In this document: piece by piece, positions 37,419 through 46,894 of the stretch
Position numbering within the stretch: position 1 is the stretch's first letter
Layout of the letters: every line of letters begins with the position of its first letter
Assembly (NCBI GenBank): GCA_002731775.1
Contig: PCCP01000044.1
Location: 42,028-89,797 of the forward strand
Direction of reading: 5' to 3'
Source: Gammaproteobacteria bacterium
GTDB lineage: Bacteria > Pseudomonadota > Gammaproteobacteria > Pseudomonadales > Pseudohongiellaceae
Length of the DNA stretch: 47,770 bases
Made by a program: the position numbers and the translations under genes
The notes under the pieces: model-generated
The model's input: the letters and a program-made list of their open reading frames with translations, nothing else
Told to the model about the DNA's origin: nothing
Database searches by the model: none

Positions 37419-39848
37419 TTAGTGTGTATTTACATGTTTCTTGTCACTTGCTTTAGCAATATCTTCCCGCTTCGCTTTTTTTTCCTGTTTCTGGTTTTCA
37501 TCACTACTTAATGGCGTCGGCTGATATTGCAGTGCGTGTTCTAAAACCTGGTCGATCCAGCGCACCGGAACTATTTTCAAATCGGTTTTTATATTGTCTG
37601 GAATCTCAATTAAGTCTCTTTCATTATCGGCCGGAATGATTACAGTTTTAATGTTTCCGCGATGGGCCGCCAGCAGTTTTTCCTTCAGTCCACCAATTTT
37701 TAACACCTGTCCACGCAATGTAATTTCTCCGGTCATCGCCACATCGGACTTCACTGGAATTGCAGTTAGTGCCGAAACCAATGCTGTACACATACCGACA
37801 CCTGCACTGGGTCCATCTTTAGGCGTGGCTCCTTCCGGGACGTGAATATGCAAATCAAATTTTTCATGAAAGCTTGTTCGCAGGCCGAGGGGCTGGGCCC
37901 GACTCCGCACTACGGTGAAGGCTGCCTGTATCGACTCCTGCATCACATCACCCAAGGAGCCGGTCATGATCGTCTTGCCCTTACCGGTCACAGCAATCGC
38001 TTCGATGGTCAATAATTCGCCACCGACCTGGGTCCAGGCCAGACCATTAACCTGGCCAATAATATTTTCCTCTTCCGCCTTGCCGAAGTCGTATTTGCGA
38101 ACGCCGGAATACTTTTCCAGCAGTTCCGAGGAGAGGGTCATGGGCTTTGGTTGCTTGGTGTCGGTGTTCTTCTTGACAACTTTCCGACAAATCTTGGCGA
38201 TTTCCCTTTCCAGACCCCGAACCCCAGCCTCCCGGGTATAATAACGGATCATATCCCGTATCGGCCCGTCTTCGATCTTCAGTTCATCATCTGCCAGGCC
38301 ACTATTTTCCTTCTGTTTTGGCACCAGATAACGGTCCGCGATATTCAGTTTCTCATCTTCTGTATAGCCTGGCAGGCGAATCACTTCCATTCGGTCCAAC
38401 AAGGCATCCGGGATGTTCATACTATTGGAGGTGCAGACAAACATCACTTCCGAGAGGTCGTAGTCGATTTCAAGATAGTGATCGTTGAAGCGATTGTTTT
38501 GTTCCGGATCTAACACTTCTAATAGGGCGGAAGCTGGGTCACCCCGGTTATCCATACCCATTTTATCAATTTCGTCTAACAGAAACAGTGGGTTTTTCAC
38601 CCCTACCTTGGATAATTTTTGCAACAACTTACCCGGCAGTGACCCAATATAAGTGCGACGGTGGCCACGAATTTCCGCCTCATCTCTGACACCACCAAGC
38701 GCCATACGCACAAATTTGCGATTGGTAGCTCGGGCAATCGATTCACCCAGGGATGTCTTACCCACACCGGGAGGGCCGACGAGGCACAAGATCGGACCCT
38801 TGAGTTTCTTGACCCGCTTCTGCACCGCCAGATATTCCAGGATTCGCTCTTTTACTTCTTTTAAGCCATAGTGGTCAGCCTCAAGAATTTCTTCCGCCTT
38901 GGCCAAATCCAGCCTGACCTTGCTGCGTTTCTTCCAGGGAACACCAGTTAACCAATCGAGATAGGTTCTTACCACCGATGCTTCCGAGGACATGGGCGAC
39001 ATCAGTTTGAGTTTATTTAATTCAGATAAAGCTTTCGCTTTCGCATCCTTCGGCATACCGGCGGCATCGATGCGCTGCTTTAATTCCTCTGCTTCGTTGG
39101 GCACTTCTTCCAGTTCACCCATTTCCTTCTGAATGGCCTTCATTTGTTCGTTCAAATAGTACTCGCGCTGGCTTTTTTCCATCTGTTTTTTTACCCGCCC
39201 GCGGATGCGTTTCTCGACCTGAAACAAATCGATCTCGGATTCGATAAGCGCCATAAGATGTTCTATTCGCGTCTTCAATCCCGCTAATTCCAGCAGATTT
39301 TGTTTCTCTTGCAGTTGCAAGGCCATGTGCGAGGCGATGGTATCCACCAGGCGCCCAGGCGAGTCGATGCTGGCGATAGAGGTCATCACCTCCGGTGGGA
39401 TTTTTTTACTTAACTGCACGTATTGGTCGAACTGGGACAACAGGGATCTTATTAACACAGCCGATTCCTTGTCCGGAATCGCTTCGGGTGTTAACGAGGT
39501 AGTTTCAGCCTTGAAGTAATCCTCATCGAAGGAGATATTCCTGATGCTGGCGCGATCCAAGCCTTCGACCAGCACCTTCACAGTACCATCGGGCAGTCTG
39601 ATTAATTGCAAGATGGTAGATATTGTCCCGATCTTGAACAGATCGCGAAGCCCGGGTTCATCTTCCGATGCGCTTTTTTGCGCCACCAGCAAGACCTGTT
39701 TGTCGCTAGCCATGGCAATCTCCAGCGCCTTGATAGACTTCGGTCGACCGACAAACAGAGGTTGCACAATTTGAGGGTAAACCACCACGTCCCGAAGTGG
39801 CAGGAGGGGCAGTGTGGTCTTAATGCTAAGATCCGTAGACACGCTCAT
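37419..39848 (-). CDS. lon: ATP-dependent protease Lon
   Basis: 809 residues. N-terminal substrate domain (about 10-205, LPLLPLRDVVVYP), coiled-coil region (about 210-310), AAA+ module with GPPGVGKTSLGES near 360 and FLLDEIDKMG near 424, and the Ser-Lys protease domain with PKDGPSAGVGMCTAL (Ser) and GLKEKLLAAHRG (Lys). The last 40 residues are a charged tail (QKQEKKAKREDIAKASDKK) longer than in E. coli. Degrades misfolded and regulatory proteins. ATG 39848. A heat-shock-type promoter lies about 100 bp upstream. Confidence 0.98.
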   Translation of the reverse strand: MSVSTDLSIKTTLPLLPLRDVVVYPQIVQPLFVGRPKSIKALEIAMASDKQVLLVAQKSASEDEPGLRDLFKIGTISTILQLIRLPDGTVKVLVEGLDRASIRNISFDEDYFKAETTSLTPEAIPDKESAVLIRSLLSQFDQYVQLSKKIPPEVMTSIASIDSPGRLVDTIASHMALQLQEKQNLLELAGLKTRIEHLMALIESEIDLFQVEKRIRGRVKKQMEKSQREYYLNEQMKAIQKEMGELEEVPNEAEELKQRIDAAGMPKDAKAKALSELNKLKLMSPMSSEASVVRTYLDWLTGVPWKKRSKVRLDLAKAEEILEADHYGLKEVKERILEYLAVQKRVKKLKGPILCLVGPPGVGKTSLGESIARATNRKFVRMALGGVRDEAEIRGHRRTYIGSLPGKLLQKLSKVGVKNPLFLLDEIDKMGMDNRGDPASALLEVLDPEQNNRFNDHYLEIDYDLSEVMFVCTSNSMNIPDALLDRMEVIRLPGYTEDEKLNIADRYLVPKQKENSGLADDELKIEDGPIRDMIRYYTREAGVRGLEREIAKICRKVVKKNTDTKQPKPMTLSSELLEKYSGVRKYDFGKAEEENIIGQVNGLAWTQVGGELLTIEAIAVTGKGKTIMTGSLGDVMQESIQAAFTVVRSRAQPLGLRTSFHEKFDLHIHVPEGATPKDGPSAGVGMCTALVSALTAIPVKSDVAMTGEITLRGQVLKIGGLKEKLLAAHRGNIKTVIIPADNERDLIEIPDNIKTDLKIVPVRWIDQVLEHALQYQPTPLSSDENQKQEKKAKREDIAKASDKKHVNTH

Positions 39849-39946
39849 AGACTACTCTTGGAAATTAATGACGCTCTTTGTAAATGTCGCTACTTACTGA
39901 GAAGCTGAGGAGCCTCTGAACAAGCATTCATTGTTTCTCAAGTCAA

Positions 39947-39975
39947 AGATGGAGCCAGGGACTTGGAATATCAAG
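39947..39975 (-). promoter_or_regulatory. sigma-32-like heat-shock promoter of lon
   Basis: Minus strand CTTGATA (39975-39969), 14-bp spacer, CTCCATCT (39954-39947). This fits the sigma-32 pattern CTTGAAA N13-15 CCCCATnT closely, with one mismatch in each box. It is in the clpX-lon gap, as expected for lon in gammaproteobacteria. Confidence 0.6.
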
Positions 39976-39989
39976 GTCCGGGAACAGAA

Positions 39990-41276
39990 TTATTCGTCGG
40001 CGGCCGACTTGCTCTGTTGCTCGATATTTTCGTACATGAGCAGGGGCTCGGAATCACCCTCTATCACGGCGGCGTCGATTATGACCTTGCTCACATTCTG
40101 CAGGGACGGAATTTTGTACATGGTATCCAGCAGCACTACTTCCATGATTGAGCGCAAACCCCTGGCCCCGGTTTTTCGTTCCTGTGCCTTGCGGGCGATA
40201 GCAGTCAGGGCGTCCTCCCTGAATTGAATATCCACACCTTCCATCTCGAAAAGCTTGATATATTGTTTGGTAAGGGAATTTTTCGGCTCCCGAATGATGC
40301 GAATCAGCGCATCCAGGTCTAATTCATCCAGGGTAGCTATCATCGGTAGACGACCCACAAACTCCGGAATCAATCCGTACTTGACCAGATCTTCCGGCTC
40401 CACGCCGCGCAGAGTTTCACCGACCTGTTCCTCCGATTCCTTGCCCCGAACCTCTGCGGTAAACCCGATTCCGCTCTTGTCGGAACGGTCTCGAATAATT
40501 TTCTCCAGGCCAGCAAAAGCACCACCGCAAATAAACAAAATATCCGAGGTGTCGACCTGCAGGAATTCTTGCTGGGGATGTTTACGCCCACCCTGTGGTG
40601 GCACCGACGCCACCGTACCTTCGATTAATTTGAGTAAAGCCTGTTGTACCCCCTCGCCGGAAACATCTCTGGTGATAGACGGGTTATCAGATTTGCGAGA
40701 AATCTTGTCAATCTCATCGATGTAGACGATACCGATCTGTGCTTTTTCGACGTCGTAATCACACTTCTGCAGCAACTTCTGAATGATATTTTCCACATCT
40801 TCACCGACATAGCCTGCTTCGGTAAGCGTGGTTGCATCTGCAATAGTAAAAGGGACGTCCAGCAGTCGTGCCAGTGTCTCAGCCAGCAGGGTCTTGCCGG
40901 TACCGGTTGGCCCCACCATGAGAATATTGCTCTTGCTGAGTTCAACCTCTGCGCTGGCCTTATCGTAATTCAATCGCTTGTAGTGATTATAAACGGCGAC
41001 GGAGAGTACTTTCTTGGCGCTTTCCTGGCCTATTACGTACTCATCGAGGGTGCTCTTGATCTCCGCGGGAATGGGTAATTTGTGGCTCCCTGGGTCGGTA
41101 TCTTTTTCCTGTACTTCTTCGCGGATAATGTCATTGCAGAGATCTACACATTCATCGCAGACAAAAACCGATGGGCCGGCGATGAGTTTTTGCACCTCAT
41201 GCTGACTCTTGCCGCAAAAAGAGCAATACAGCAGTTTGCCGGTATCATCCCCCTTGTTATAGCGATCATCTGACAT
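39990..41276 (-). CDS. clpX: ATP-dependent unfoldase ClpX
   Basis: 428 residues. N-terminal zinc domain with CSFCGKS and CDECVDLC (about 18-45), AAA+ with [13 protein letters not shown] near 120, [11 protein letters not shown] near 190, the ClpP-docking IGF loop [12 protein letters not shown] near 272, and sensor 2 GARGLRSI near 372. Unfolds tagged proteins and feeds them to ClpP. ATG 41276. It follows clpP after 223 bp, with a terminator-like hairpin between. Confidence 0.98.
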   Translation of the reverse strand: MSDDRYNKGDDTGKLLYCSFCGKSQHEVQKLIAGPSVFVCDECVDLCNDIIREEVQEKDTDPGSHKLPIPAEIKSTLDEYVIGQESAKKVLSVAVYNHYKRLNYDKASAEVELSKSNILMVGPTGTGKTLLAETLARLLDVPFTIADATTLTEAGYVGEDVENIIQKLLQKCDYDVEKAQIGIVYIDEIDKISRKSDNPSITRDVSGEGVQQALLKLIEGTVASVPPQGGRKHPQQEFLQVDTSDILFICGGAFAGLEKIIRDRSDKSGIGFTAEVRGKESEEQVGETLRGVEPEDLVKYGLIPEFVGRLPMIATLDELDLDALIRIIREPKNSLTKQYIKLFEMEGVDIQFREDALTAIARKAQERKTGARGLRSIMEVVLLDTMYKIPSLQNVSKVIIDAAVIEGDSEPLLMYENIEQQSKSAADE

Positions 41277-41363
41277 ATCTAGCCTTAGTTATAGCCTTAT
41301 TCAATCAAAATTTAGTTTACTGATTATGCAGCAAAGCCAATCTTCATATCACTGCAGCGGTAT

Positions 41364-41387
41364 AAAAACCGGTTCGCGCGCCGGCTT
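41364..41387 (-). terminator. terminator-like hairpin between clpP and clpX
   Basis: On the minus strand AAGCCGG and CCGGTTT (one G-T pair) enclose CGCGCGAA and are followed by TTTTTA. It may separate or attenuate clpX transcription after clpP. Confidence 0.5.
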
Positions 41388-41499
41388 CTATCTCAATTTC
41401 AAGCTGGCCCCAAGCTACATCAGCGAATAGGCCCACGCGCCCAAAGTTGCAGGCAATACCTTTCAATTGCACGCCTGAGAACGTTGATTATAGCCGGAT

Positions 41500-42135
41500 T
41501 CATTCTTTTTCCTTCCTTTTATTATCTACTCTTGCTTCAATTACTTTATCCACCAGACCATATTTCAGCGCTTGTGCCGCGCTCATGTAATTATCACGCT
41601 CGGTATCACGGGCTATTGTCGCCACTTCCTGACCGGTATGTTTCGAAAGTAAGACATTAAGTTTATCTCTCATCTTGATGATTTCATTAGCTTGTATTTC
41701 AATATCTGATGCCTGTCCCTGAGCCCCGCCGCTAGGTTGGTGGATCATCAAGCGGGAATGGGGCAGCGCATAACGCTTACCCTTGGCGCCACCCGCCAGC
41801 AACATCGCCCCCATACTCACGGCCTGACCGATACACATCGTGCTGACATGGGGTTGAATGAACTGCATGGTGTCATAAATAGACAAGCCGGCCGTCACCG
41901 AGCCACCCGGCGAATTTATATAGAGATGGATGTCCTTATCGGGGTTCTCCGACTCCAGAAATAGCAGCTGGGCCACGATCAGATTCGCCATATGATCTTC
42001 CACCTGACCGGTCATGAAGATGACACGATCTTTGAGCAGGCGGGAATAGATGTCGTAAGAGCGTTCCCCCCGTGCCGTCTGCTCCACCACCATGGGAACC
42101 AGGGCAGCACGGGTAACAACTTGCGTTTTTGGCAT
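41500..42135 (-). CDS. clpP: ATP-dependent Clp protease proteolytic subunit
   Basis: 211 residues. Catalytic Ser in [14 protein letters not shown] near 113, His in [10 protein letters not shown] near 138 and Asp in the [13 protein letters not shown] region near 188; [17 protein letters not shown] is the substrate-strand motif. Forms the tetradecameric barrel used by ClpX. ATG 42135, 85 bp after tig on the same strand. Confidence 0.98.
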   Translation of the reverse strand: MPKTQVVTRAALVPMVVEQTARGERSYDIYSRLLKDRVIFMTGQVEDHMANLIVAQLLFLESENPDKDIHLYINSPGGSVTAGLSIYDTMQFIQPHVSTMCIGQAVSMGAMLLAGGAKGKRYALPHSRLMIHQPSGGAQGQASDIEIQANEIIKMRDKLNVLLSKHTGQEVATIARDTERDNYMSAAQALKYGLVDKVIEARVDNKRKEKE

Positions 42136-42220
42136 GAATTGGATTCTCTCTGCTTGGGTGACTCTTGCCTTCGCTGGCGGTGGTCACTTCTGTGTTAATA
42201 ACGACCCAGGCTCACAAAAC

Positions 42221-43606
42221 CTAAACTGCCAGTGTTGGTGCTGATTCGGAATCAGACCCGCCTGGTCGCTGCTCAGTCTCTGGAGTATTCGCCGCCGCCG
42301 CGGGACTCGGCTCGGGCTTGATTACTTCCTGGTAGCTCAACTTGGTCTCGCGGACATTGGCTGCTTCTATTATGTGGTCAAATACCTGATCTTCAATGAC
42401 TGTGGACTCGACCGTGGCGAGTTGTTCCTTGTTACCATAATACCAGTTGATTACCTCGTCGGGAGATTCATAGGTAGAAGCCAGTTCCTCGACTGCTTCT
42501 CGCACCCTGGCCGTATCCGCTGTCATTTGCCGCTGCTGCACCACTTCACCTAGGACCAGCCCCAACACTACCCGGCGCCTGGCCTGGTCTTCGAATAAGT
42601 CATCAGGCAACATGGCTGGGTCAATATTTTTGCCAGCGCCCATCTGTTGCAAAGTCTGCTCGCGTAGTTGCTGGATTTCTCCCCTAATCAATATCGCTGG
42701 CACCGAGACATCGACGGCATCTATCAATGCATCCGTTACCTTGTTCTTCAACTTGCTGCGGCTGGATACTTTCAGTTCGCGCCGCATATTACTGCTTACT
42801 TCTTCCCTGAATGCCTGTTTGCCACCTTCGTCGATACCGAAGCTCTTGAAAAATTCTTCATCTATCTCCGGTAAAACCTGGGTGCTGACTGAATTCAATG
42901 TGATTTCAAACTCCACCTGTTTGCCAGTTAATTCCGCATTGTGATATTCCCCGGGAAATTCCAGGGCCAGCACAAAAACCTCGCCGCTACTGTTGCCGAC
43001 GATGCCGGTTTCAAAACCAGGAATCATGCGCTCCGATCCCAGCACCAGTTTGGTTCCGCTGCCCTTGCCGCCTTCGAATTCTTCACCCTCGAGGGTGCCA
43101 ACATAGTCGATATTAACCAGATCTTCGATAGCCGCCGGGCGCTCAACTAGTTCCCAGGTCTGTCGTTGCTGGCGCAGGGTCTTAATCATTTCGTCTACAT
43201 CAGCCTCTTCAACCTCGGCGCTGAGCTTTTCCACTTCCAACTTCGAAAAATCAGGCAAGGTAATCTCCGGATACACCTCGAATATCGCGGTGAACTCCAG
43301 ATCTTCACCTTCGGTTATATTCGTGGCCTCAATTTTCGGTTGTCCAGCCGGCTTCAGACTTTCCTGACTAATCGCCTCATAGTAGGTTTGGCTCATAAAC
43401 TCACCCACCACTTCCTGGCGCACACTTTTACCAAACTTTCCCTTGATTACCTTGAAGGGAACTTTGCCTTTCCTGAAGCCCTTCAAATTCATATTTTTCG
43501 CCGCTTCATGTAAACGGGTATTCACTGCCGTATCTACCTGTTCAGCAGGCACGGCAATGGTCATTTTCCTTTCTAAATATTCTGTAGTTTCTACTGAAAC
43601 TCGCAT
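42221..43606 (-). CDS. tig: trigger factor, ribosome-associated chaperone
   Basis: 461 residues. Ribosome-binding signature GFRKGKVPFKVIKGKFG near 43, the FKBP-like prolyl isomerase domain at about 150-245 (VNIDYVGTLEGEEFEGGKG), and the long helical chaperone arms. The last 30 residues are an added Pro/Ala/Glu-rich tail. ATG 43606 has AGAGG upstream. First gene of the tig-clpP-clpX-lon-hupB-ppiD block. Confidence 0.97.
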   Translation of the reverse strand: MRVSVETTEYLERKMTIAVPAEQVDTAVNTRLHEAAKNMNLKGFRKGKVPFKVIKGKFGKSVRQEVVGEFMSQTYYEAISQESLKPAGQPKIEATNITEGEDLEFTAIFEVYPEITLPDFSKLEVEKLSAEVEEADVDEMIKTLRQQRQTWELVERPAAIEDLVNIDYVGTLEGEEFEGGKGSGTKLVLGSERMIPGFETGIVGNSSGEVFVLALEFPGEYHNAELTGKQVEFEITLNSVSTQVLPEIDEEFFKSFGIDEGGKQAFREEVSSNMRRELKVSSRSKLKNKVTDALIDAVDVSVPAILIRGEIQQLREQTLQQMGAGKNIDPAMLPDDLFEDQARRRVVLGLVLGEVVQQRQMTADTARVREAVEELASTYESPDEVINWYYGNKEQLATVESTVIEDQVFDHIIEAANVRETKLSYQEVIKPEPSPAAAANTPETEQRPGGSDSESAPTLAV

Positions 43607-43716
43607 GGTTGAACCTCTTTTGTTCCGGGGTAAAGCTAACTTCGACGTGATTTAACTGATCATCGCGTACCTACTCCGATACCAGCAAGTCGCGACAACT
43701 AGGTAAACGAATAAAG

Positions 43717-43768
43717 CCCGGCCTTCGATTGCTATAAATTTCAATAAGTTAGCGACTTTATAGCCGGG
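43717..43768 (-). other. hairpin-forming element upstream of tig
   Basis: GCTATAAA (43731-43738) and TTTATAGC (43757-43764) form an 8-bp stem, enclosed by CCCGG (43717-43721) and CCGGG (43764-43768). It lies in the 352-bp gap between tig and mobA, about 110 bp before the tig start. It may be leader structure for tig or the overlap of its promoter, since TATAAA lies inside. I see no gene in the gap. Confidence 0.4.
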
Positions 43769-43958
43769 GGAGCCCGGAAACAAGATTGTAGGGTTCCTTG
43801 GATCGCAAGGTGCGCGATTTTCCCATATCAAAATTGACTATTCAATCTTTGCTTGGAGGATGCGGCCGAGGATGAAAAACCACGCGCGAGACTTTGCTTT
43901 GAGGTAATCTGTGCTGCCTTAAGCAATCAACAATGCAGCAGCTAAGGCGGCATGGCAG

Positions 43959-44579
43959 ATGATAGACCGATCCGAGATAGCAGCCGTTATTCTCGCCGGA
44001 GGCAAGGCCACTCGGCTGCAACAGGTGGACAAGGCCCTGCTGCCACTCGACGGCAAGGCACTAATCGAACATGTCGTGGCCCATGCCAGAACGGAGTCCG
44101 CCGAAATACTCATCAGCGTTAATCGTAACAGGGAGAAATATGAATACCTTGGCTTAGCCCTGATAGCTGACTATCGAGATCCTTTTGCCGGCCCATTAAT
44201 CGGAATAGCCAGTGCTATGCGAGCACTGCAAGGTGGCAATCATGTTGCCGGGCTAAAATACCTGGCTTGCTTCGCCGCCGATGTGCCTTGCTTTCCCAGC
44301 AGGCTGGTTTCAAAACTAAGCTGCGCACTGAGCCACGCCAACGCCGAGGTCGCCTGGTCGATCTGCAACGATCAGCTGCAGCCTTTGTTTTCGCTGTGGG
44401 CGTTAAGCACCTTGCCGGAGATTGAAACGGCAATAGAAAATGGAATCTATGGCCCGAAACTTTTAATTCCGAAACTAAAGAATGTGCTGGTCAATTTTCC
44501 CGCTGACGACCCAGCCCAGTTCCTGAATATCAATACACAGGAATCATACGATCGTGCTAAATCATTAATCGAGTCTTGA
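43959..44579 (+). CDS. mobA: molybdenum cofactor guanylyltransferase
   Basis: 206 residues (E. coli 194). The nucleotide-binding loop LAGGKATRLQQVDKALLPL corresponds to LAGGxxxRMGGxDKxLL; the two glycines after Arg-Met are replaced by Gln-Gln. Later segments fit MobA: DPFAGPLIGIASAM, CFAADVPCFPSRL (metal-binding DxP) and LNINTQESYDRA. Attaches GMP to molybdopterin. No other molybdenum genes are near. ATG 43959, divergent from tig. Confidence 0.85.
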   Translation: MIDRSEIAAVILAGGKATRLQQVDKALLPLDGKALIEHVVAHARTESAEILISVNRNREKYEYLGLALIADYRDPFAGPLIGIASAMRALQGGNHVAGLKYLACFAADVPCFPSRLVSKLSCALSHANAEVAWSICNDQLQPLFSLWALSTLPEIETAIENGIYGPKLLIPKLKNVLVNFPADDPAQFLNINTQESYDRAKSLIES

Positions 44580-44821
44580 GTAATGTTTTTTTATAAAATT
44601 AAAATTCACAAAATATTTTTTTGTTTCTTAGGAAACTTTTCTATCTCTTTGTTTCCAATCACATAAAAAGTCGCGCGTATTTTCAAAACAACTCGTATGC
44701 TGTTGTTATTAGAGAATATTATAAAAGCGGCTTCGAGCCATATTTAGGCTTGATAAAAATCACATGGCATATATTTTGCGTTCTTCTAATAACTGGCAAC
44801 AGGGTTTAATCTTCGCTTACT
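44580..44821. other. AT-rich intergenic pocket
   Basis: About 240 bp of clearly higher AT content than the rest of the window, with long T and A runs (TTTTTTT, AAAATTAAAATT). A 62-codon plus-strand frame (44621-44809) gives a Phe/Tyr/Ile-rich peptide with no family features and is probably chance. It may be an old insertion scar or a promoter/curved-DNA region. Confidence 0.5.
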
Positions 44822-44896
44822 CGCTAGCTTAGGGTTACCTGCTGACTTATTCTTGGTCAGAGCTAATTTTTTATTAGTAGTGACCTTAAGCTAGCG
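44822..44896. repeat. long imperfect inverted repeat
   Basis: CGCTAGCTTAGGGT (44822-44835) and ACCTTAAGCTAGCG (44883-44896) are inverted copies, matching at 13 of 14 positions, 47 bp apart. The interior has further short pairs (CTGAC/GTCAG and AGCTAAT/ATTAG). It ends 21 bp before the DUF6316 gene. It could be a terminator for mobA, a leader structure or a small mobile-repeat remnant. Confidence 0.7.
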
Positions 44897-44917
44897 GAGA
44901 CCAAACCCCTACGGCTG

Positions 44918-45124
44918 TTGATTTTACTAATACCACTCACGCGCCAGCAAGATTCCACTTCCACAACGAATACCCAGTCCCGCAGTGAGCGCATGTTTAG
45001 TGAAAAGAATCTGTGGTATTTCAAAGTTCGCGAGGGCGGAGAAGTTGGCCCATTCCGATATCGTTGCGAGGCTGAAAGCAACCTCGATCACTTCATGCAA
45101 CGGCTCAATCAAAAACTGAAGTAA
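44918..45124 (+). CDS. DUF6316 family small protein
   Basis: 68 residues from TTG 44918. The core NLWYFKVREGGEVGPFRYRC, followed by EAESNLDHF, fits the pattern of the DUF6316 group seen in marine gammaproteobacteria (WYFxxREGxxxGPFxxxxEA). Function unknown; no signal or membrane span. No ATG precedes the conserved part except one inside it (MFSEK, 44993), so the start is uncertain. It stands alone after the inverted repeat. Confidence 0.6.
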   Translation: MILLIPLTRQQDSTSTTNTQSRSERMFSEKNLWYFKVREGGEVGPFRYRCEAESNLDHFMQRLNQKLK

Positions 45125-45146
45125 ACCCCGCCCCCATTTATAACCC

Positions 45147-45314
45147 TTATCCAACCGCTCTTATAGGCCAGCGATCGATATCCTGCAGGGGAAATCCGCC
45201 AGGGGGGATCTCGATGTGGGCCTGGCAGAGGTGTTCGTTGTTGCCAAGGTTTCCCATGTTATAGACAAGCGTGAGTACGCTACGGCCACAGAATTCAATA
45301 GCTACAGCAACCAC
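45147..45314 (-). CDS. possible very small protein
   Basis: 55 codons from GTG 45314, with AGGGG overlapping the start. The peptide begins hydrophobic (VAVAIEFCGRSVLTLVYNMG) and ends IPPGGFPLQDIDRWPIRAVG. Codons in the second half prefer C or G at the third position, like real genes here, and the peptide looks like a small beta domain. I do not recognise it. The frame stays open for only 11 codons upstream of the GTG. It may also be a gene remnant or chance. Confidence 0.3.
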   Translation of the reverse strand: MVAVAIEFCGRSVLTLVYNMGNLGNNEHLCQAHIEIPPGGFPLQDIDRWPIRAVG

Positions 45315-45431
45315 CCCTGCGACTAAAACCTGTAAAATGCGAATAAATTAGATAGCCGATGCCCTTGCGACCCCCACCAATAACCTCACTTTCCCGAATA
45401 GAGTAAGATTTATGCCTGCCTTTTGGTACAT

Positions 45432-45461
45432 TTGCCAGGCTGCGGACCTTTGATTTACACT
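45432..45461 (+). promoter_or_regulatory. probable promoter of the TPR/beta-barrel gene
   Basis: TTGCCA (45432-45437), 18-bp spacer, TACACT (45456-45461), about 48 bp before ATG 45510. The rest of 45315-45509 shows no gene. Confidence 0.45.
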
Positions 45462-45509
45462 GAACTCCGGATTTCCAGATCCAGGCGCAGGGTAAGAACG
45501 GAAATAACG

Positions 45510-46856
45510 ATGAAAAAGCATCTGTGGTGGGTAATCTCAATATCTGTGCTATGTAGCGGAACCCAATCCTTTGCTGCCGAGAATGAGTCTCCGAGTGTAG
45601 AGTTGAATAGACTGATTACGATGGGTCAATATGCGCAGGCCCTGGAGCTGAGCGAAGACAATCTGGAAGACTGGGAAGGAGATCCTGAATTCGATTTCCT
45701 GTATGGGTTGGCTGCGCTTGAAGCGGGCAGCCCCAGTGAGGCGGTCTTCGCGCTGGAACGTGTCGCAGCAACATCGACCGACGGCATATTAAGGGAACGC
45801 GCCCGCCTGGAATTGGCCAGAGCCTATTTTATTACCAACAACCTGAGTGCGGCGGAAAATCTTTTTAATCTCGTCCTGGCCAATAACCCGCCAGTGAATG
45901 TCCAGCAAAACATCGAAGCCTTTCTAATTCTTATCGAAGCCCGGCGCTCCTCGCAATCGTCTTCTTTCACCTGGACCCTCTCTTCTTTTCTCGGTTCAGA
46001 CGACAACGTCAACAGTGCGACTAGCCTGGGTACAATCGTCACACCAATCTTCGGCAATATCGAACTCGACCCCAATGGTCAACAGATCGACGACATCTAT
46101 TCCGTCAGTCAGGGACAAATGAATTACAAGTATGTTTTAACCAGGGATCGCTCCGTCGATTTCGGCCTCGGCCTGACTCATTTGAATAATTTTGATACCG
46201 ACGCTTTCGACATTGATAGTTTGCGCGTCAGCACCACTTATAACTGGGGCGACAATATTAACCGGTTTTCCCATGGATTCGCTGCCTCCAAAGTGCTGTT
46301 AGACCGAAATGGATTTCAAGATTCCGTCGGGCTGAATTCTGCATGGCAGCACGCCAGCGGCAATGGCTGGTATCAATCAGCCGCCGCCTCCTACACCCAA
46401 ATAAGGTATGACACCGGTGGCGGCCAGACCAGCAACGATTTGCGCGACGTCGATCAATTCCTGTTAACTGCCGGATTGACAAAAATCTCTGGCGCTTTTA
46501 CTCATTCCCTCAATCTATATCGTGGCGACGAAAATGCGAGACATCCTAGTGGTGGCGAGCATAACGGTCGGGAATTCACCGGCCTAGCCTATAGCTTGCT
46601 GTACCAGTTAAACACACAACATACTCCCTATCTCCGAGTTTCCTTGCAGGAAGTCGATCACGATAGTGAGCATCCCGTGTTTTCAGATAATCCCCGCAAT
46701 GATGATATCGAATCCGTAACGGCCGGCTGGTTTTATCAGTTCGATAGAAATTTATTGATAAGTGGCGAAATATCCTATACCAACGACACCAGCAATATTT
46801 CCTTGTTTGATCATCATAGATTCAAGTTTCAAGCAGGTTTTCGATATCGGTTCTGA
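45510..46856 (+). CDS. outer-membrane protein with TPR periplasmic domain and beta-barrel
   Basis: 448 residues. Signal peptide (KKHLWWVISISVLCSG, cleavage near SFAA at 22-23). TPR-like helices at about 30-165 (MGQYAQALELSEDNL, GSPSEAVFALERVA, LARAYFITNNLSAAENLFN). From about 180 alternating polar/apolar strands end in GFRYRF, with the terminal Phe recognised by the BAM machinery. The layout resembles the DUF560/Slam surface-lipoprotein translocators, but sequence signatures are too weak to claim it. ATG 45510 has GGAAA upstream. The FecR-domain gene begins 38 bp downstream, so the two form an operon. Confidence 0.75.
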   Translation: MKKHLWWVISISVLCSGTQSFAAENESPSVELNRLITMGQYAQALELSEDNLEDWEGDPEFDFLYGLAALEAGSPSEAVFALERVAATSTDGILRERARLELARAYFITNNLSAAENLFNLVLANNPPVNVQQNIEAFLILIEARRSSQSSSFTWTLSSFLGSDDNVNSATSLGTIVTPIFGNIELDPNGQQIDDIYSVSQGQMNYKYVLTRDRSVDFGLGLTHLNNFDTDAFDIDSLRVSTTYNWGDNINRFSHGFAASKVLLDRNGFQDSVGLNSAWQHASGNGWYQSAAASYTQIRYDTGGGQTSNDLRDVDQFLLTAGLTKISGAFTHSLNLYRGDENARHPSGGEHNGREFTGLAYSLLYQLNTQHTPYLRVSLQEVDHDSEHPVFSDNPRNDDIESVTAGWFYQFDRNLLISGEISYTNDTSNISLFDHHRFKFQAGFRYRF

Positions 46857-46894
46857 ACCAGCTCTGGGCACAATTCATCGACTAAATATGGCAC

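Noticed and set aside
44621-44809. 62-codon frame in the AT-rich pocket
   Set aside because: Amino acid make-up (Phe, Tyr, Ile, Lys) is what AT-rich non-coding DNA gives; no supporting signal.
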